Source: Fortiea contorta PCC 7126
Lineage (GTDB): Bacteria > Cyanobacteriota > Cyanobacteriia > Cyanobacteriales > Nostocaceae
Direction: 5' to 3'
Length of the DNA stretch: 64,000 nucleotides
Assembly: GCF_000332295.1 (NCBI RefSeq)
Contig: NZ_KB235930.1
Coordinates: 4,925,895 to 4,989,894, forward strand
The position numbers and the translations under genes are program-made. Shown here piece by piece: positions 62,426-64,000 of the stretch (positions are counted from its first letter, which is position 1; every line of letters starts with the position of its first letter). Under the pieces are notes generated by a model. That model had not been told where the DNA came from. It searched no databases and saw only the letters and a program-made list of their open reading frames with translations.

Positions 62426-63601
62426 TTAAAACATATCAGCCGGGTCAGCAGATTGAACTTTGCGAGTAGCGATCGCCCCAGAAATCATACACATAATCAT
62501 GGTCAATACTTGTACCTGAATTGCTCGCGCTACAGTCATGATTAATGGTAAATTGGTCGCATTTCTAGTCAAAGCATAAAGTCCAAAAGATACACCCAAT
62601 CCTGGCAGAAAACCTAAAATAGCGAGAATTATTGCCTCTTCAAATACCACACCTAAAAGGTAGAAATTGTTATAACCCATAGCTTTAAAGGTGGCGTATT
62701 CTTTGATGTGGGCATTGACATCTGTAGACAGGACTTGGTAAACAATAATCACCCCGACCATGAATCCCATCGACACACCCAAACTAAAAATAAAGCCGAT
62801 AGCAGTGTTTGTTTGCCAATAATGCTTTTCTACTTCAATAAATTCGGTTTTTGTCAAAACTTTGACATCATTACCAAGCTGCAATTTTAAAGCATCTGCA
62901 ACTTGTTTCGGGTCATACCCTGGTTGTAAATTTAATAAACCGATACTCAAGCTGCTAGCATCTCGCTTAGGAAATAACCGCAAGAAAGTTTGGTCACTAG
63001 TAATCAAAGTTCCATCAGCAATGAAGGAAGCGCCAACTTTAAATAAGCCATTAATAGTAATTGTCTGGCGATCAATTTCCGTATTGACTGGTTTTCCTTG
63101 ATCAATTTGGGCAAATGTTTGTTGATATTCTCCTCTAGAGGCGCGATCAAAAATTACTGAATTTGGTAACTTGAGAACATTTTGTTGACGCTTCACTTCT
63201 GGTAAATCAAAAATTTGCTTGTCTGGATCAAACCCCATGACTAATACTGATGTTTTTTTGTGAGTTTGGGGATTTTTCCAATCAACAAAATTAACATACA
63301 CGCCAGTTGCTGATTTTACACCTTGGACATCCATTGCTTGATACAACCGACGACGGGTAAAGCTGGACATATTTGCTAAATTTCGCGCTTGCGGACTGAC
63401 TAAAAAAATATCCGCGTCCATGCTGCTATGCAGTCTGGTGTTGCTGTCAAATAAAGCTGACTGAAACCCCAATTGCATAAACATTAATAAATCAGCAAAA
63501 GCAATGCCTGATAATGCTACTAATAAACGACTTTTTTCACGATTTAATTGCAACCATCCGAGGGGTGTGCGTCGTCCCAGCTGTTGAATAAATCCGATCA
63601 T
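62426..63601 (-). CDS. devC: DevC ABC exporter permease
   Basis: A 391-residue permease, same length and family as the one at 5831-7006, with which it shares long identical stretches (RTPLGWLQLNREK, LVALSGIAFAD, GFQSAL, EYATFKAMGY). One N-terminal and three C-terminal membrane segments enclose a periplasmic domain. ATG at 63601 overlaps the devB end by 4 nt. It is part of a complete B-C-A order. Confidence 0.93.
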   Translation of the reverse strand: MIGFIQQLGRRTPLGWLQLNREKSRLLVALSGIAFADLLMFMQLGFQSALFDSNTRLHSSMDADIFLVSPQARNLANMSSFTRRRLYQAMDVQGVKSATGVYVNFVDWKNPQTHKKTSVLVMGFDPDKQIFDLPEVKRQQNVLKLPNSVIFDRASRGEYQQTFAQIDQGKPVNTEIDRQTITINGLFKVGASFIADGTLITSDQTFLRLFPKRDASSLSIGLLNLQPGYDPKQVADALKLQLGNDVKVLTKTEFIEVEKHYWQTNTAIGFIFSLGVSMGFMVGVIIVYQVLSTDVNAHIKEYATFKAMGYNNFYLLGVVFEEAIILAILGFLPGLGVSFGLYALTRNATNLPLIMTVARAIQVQVLTMIMCMISGAIATRKVQSADPADMF

Positions 63602-64000
63602 TGCTCAATCACCGCCTGAATCTGTAAATTGGTAAAGTTACTAGCTTTTTGACTAGACGGCTGATCTAAGCGCACATGCACTTCTACTATTCTGTTGTCA
63701 ATGTTGCTGGAGGGGTCGCTGTTGATGATATTCTGGCGCTGGACTTGCATTCCGATCCAATCGACTGTTCCCTGTAATGCTCCCTCTAAAGAATCGCTGG
63801 TGACTTTCACCCGTTGTCCGGGTCGCACTTTATGAATATCACTTTGGTATACTTCTGCAACTGCGTACATCTGATCGGTTTGCCCTAAGTCTACTATGCC
63901 TTCGCTACCGGCTGTTTCGCCGGCGCGGGTACGAATTTTGAGAATTTGTCCGGCTTTGGGTGCGCGGATATACGCTTGGTTGAGTTGTGCTCTAATTTTC
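63598..64000 (-). CDS. devB: DevB membrane fusion protein, partial (N-terminus beyond window)
   Basis: The open frame extends from the window edge to 63598, about 134 residues of the C-terminal half: QAYIRAPKAGQILKIRTRAGE (second lipoyl part; here split as QAYIRAPKAG and QILKIRTRAGE), VAEVYQSDIHKVRPGQ and a final SKASNFTNL-like beta region. It matches the C-terminus of the DevB at 7003-8202. The helical hairpin and membrane anchor lie outside. It overlaps devC by 4 nt. Confidence 0.9.
   Translation of the reverse strand, partial: KIRAQLNQAYIRAPKAGQILKIRTRAGETAGSEGIVDLGQTDQMYAVAEVYQSDIHKVRPGQRVKVTSDSLEGALQGTVDWIGMQVQRQNIINSDPSSNIDNRIVEVHVRLDQPSSQKASNFTNLQIQAVIEQ

Overview
The window is chromosomal DNA from a filamentous, probably heterocyst-forming cyanobacterium (order Nostocales). 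The evidence is very frequent GCGATCGC (HIP1) octamers, heptanucleotide tandem repeats of the STRR type, DevBCA-type exporters, a CAAD-domain protein, pentapeptide-repeat proteins, and DUF928, DUF1822, DUF4336 and DUF1838 proteins. No rRNA, tRNA, CRISPR array, prophage or intact transposase gene was seen.

Layout. 0-8.2 kb: an ECF sigma factor with a truncated anti-sigma factor, an L,D-transpeptidase, a ComFB-family (cyclic dinucleotide receptor type) protein, an M23 peptidase, an AEC transporter, and a devB-devC pair with no adjacent devA. 8.7-12.3 kb: a response regulator, a CHASE2 histidine kinase and a DUF928 protein. 12.4-19.2 kb: mixed metabolism (cytochrome P450, DUF4336, PLP enzyme, PNPOx-like protein, pentapeptide/TPR protein). 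19.7-23.1 kb: a stress and thylakoid-membrane group (triplicated YflT-type protein, BON lipoprotein, CAAD protein, acidic protein). 23.2-29.2 kb: a phosphoesterase, a lipid kinase, a large block of tandem repeats, then an AtzG/AtzE/nucleoside hydrolase operon. 29.3-37.5 kb: Uma2 nuclease, glutaminase, a GH65 phosphorylase fused to an atypical beta-phosphoglucomutase, a small membrane protein, and an FAD protein fused to an ETHE1-like persulfide dioxygenase. 37.6-39.4 kb: a graveyard holding an internally deleted copper ATPase, a ParDE toxin-antitoxin broken by a MITE-like element, and a second MITE-like element. 39.5-50.5 kb: AbrB-type membrane protein, DUF1838, an FAD/MFS/GST/VOC gene cluster, a PAS protein with a PAS histidine kinase, and a TerC protein. 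51-54.7 kb: DUF1822 with a CHAT-CHASE2 protease-like sensor and a small ribbon-helix-helix-like protein. 55.3-64 kb: cobO, a GHL10 glycosidase, a possible structured RNA, a sterol-desaturase/SDR fusion, dapL, and the start of a complete devBCA operon cut by the window edge.

Most unusual points: the DUF1822/CHAT-CHASE2 locus, which shares its sensor domain type with the CHASE2 kinase 40 kb away; substitutions of key residues in the HAD half of the GH65 fusion; two related tiny exported proteins, one of them (52 residues) lying wholly inside what would otherwise be taken for intergenic DNA; decayed genes interrupted by MITE-like elements; and a G-rich and 21-bp repeat block that reaches into the 3' end of the AtzE gene. 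Functions are assigned by recognising motifs by eye; no database search was run.
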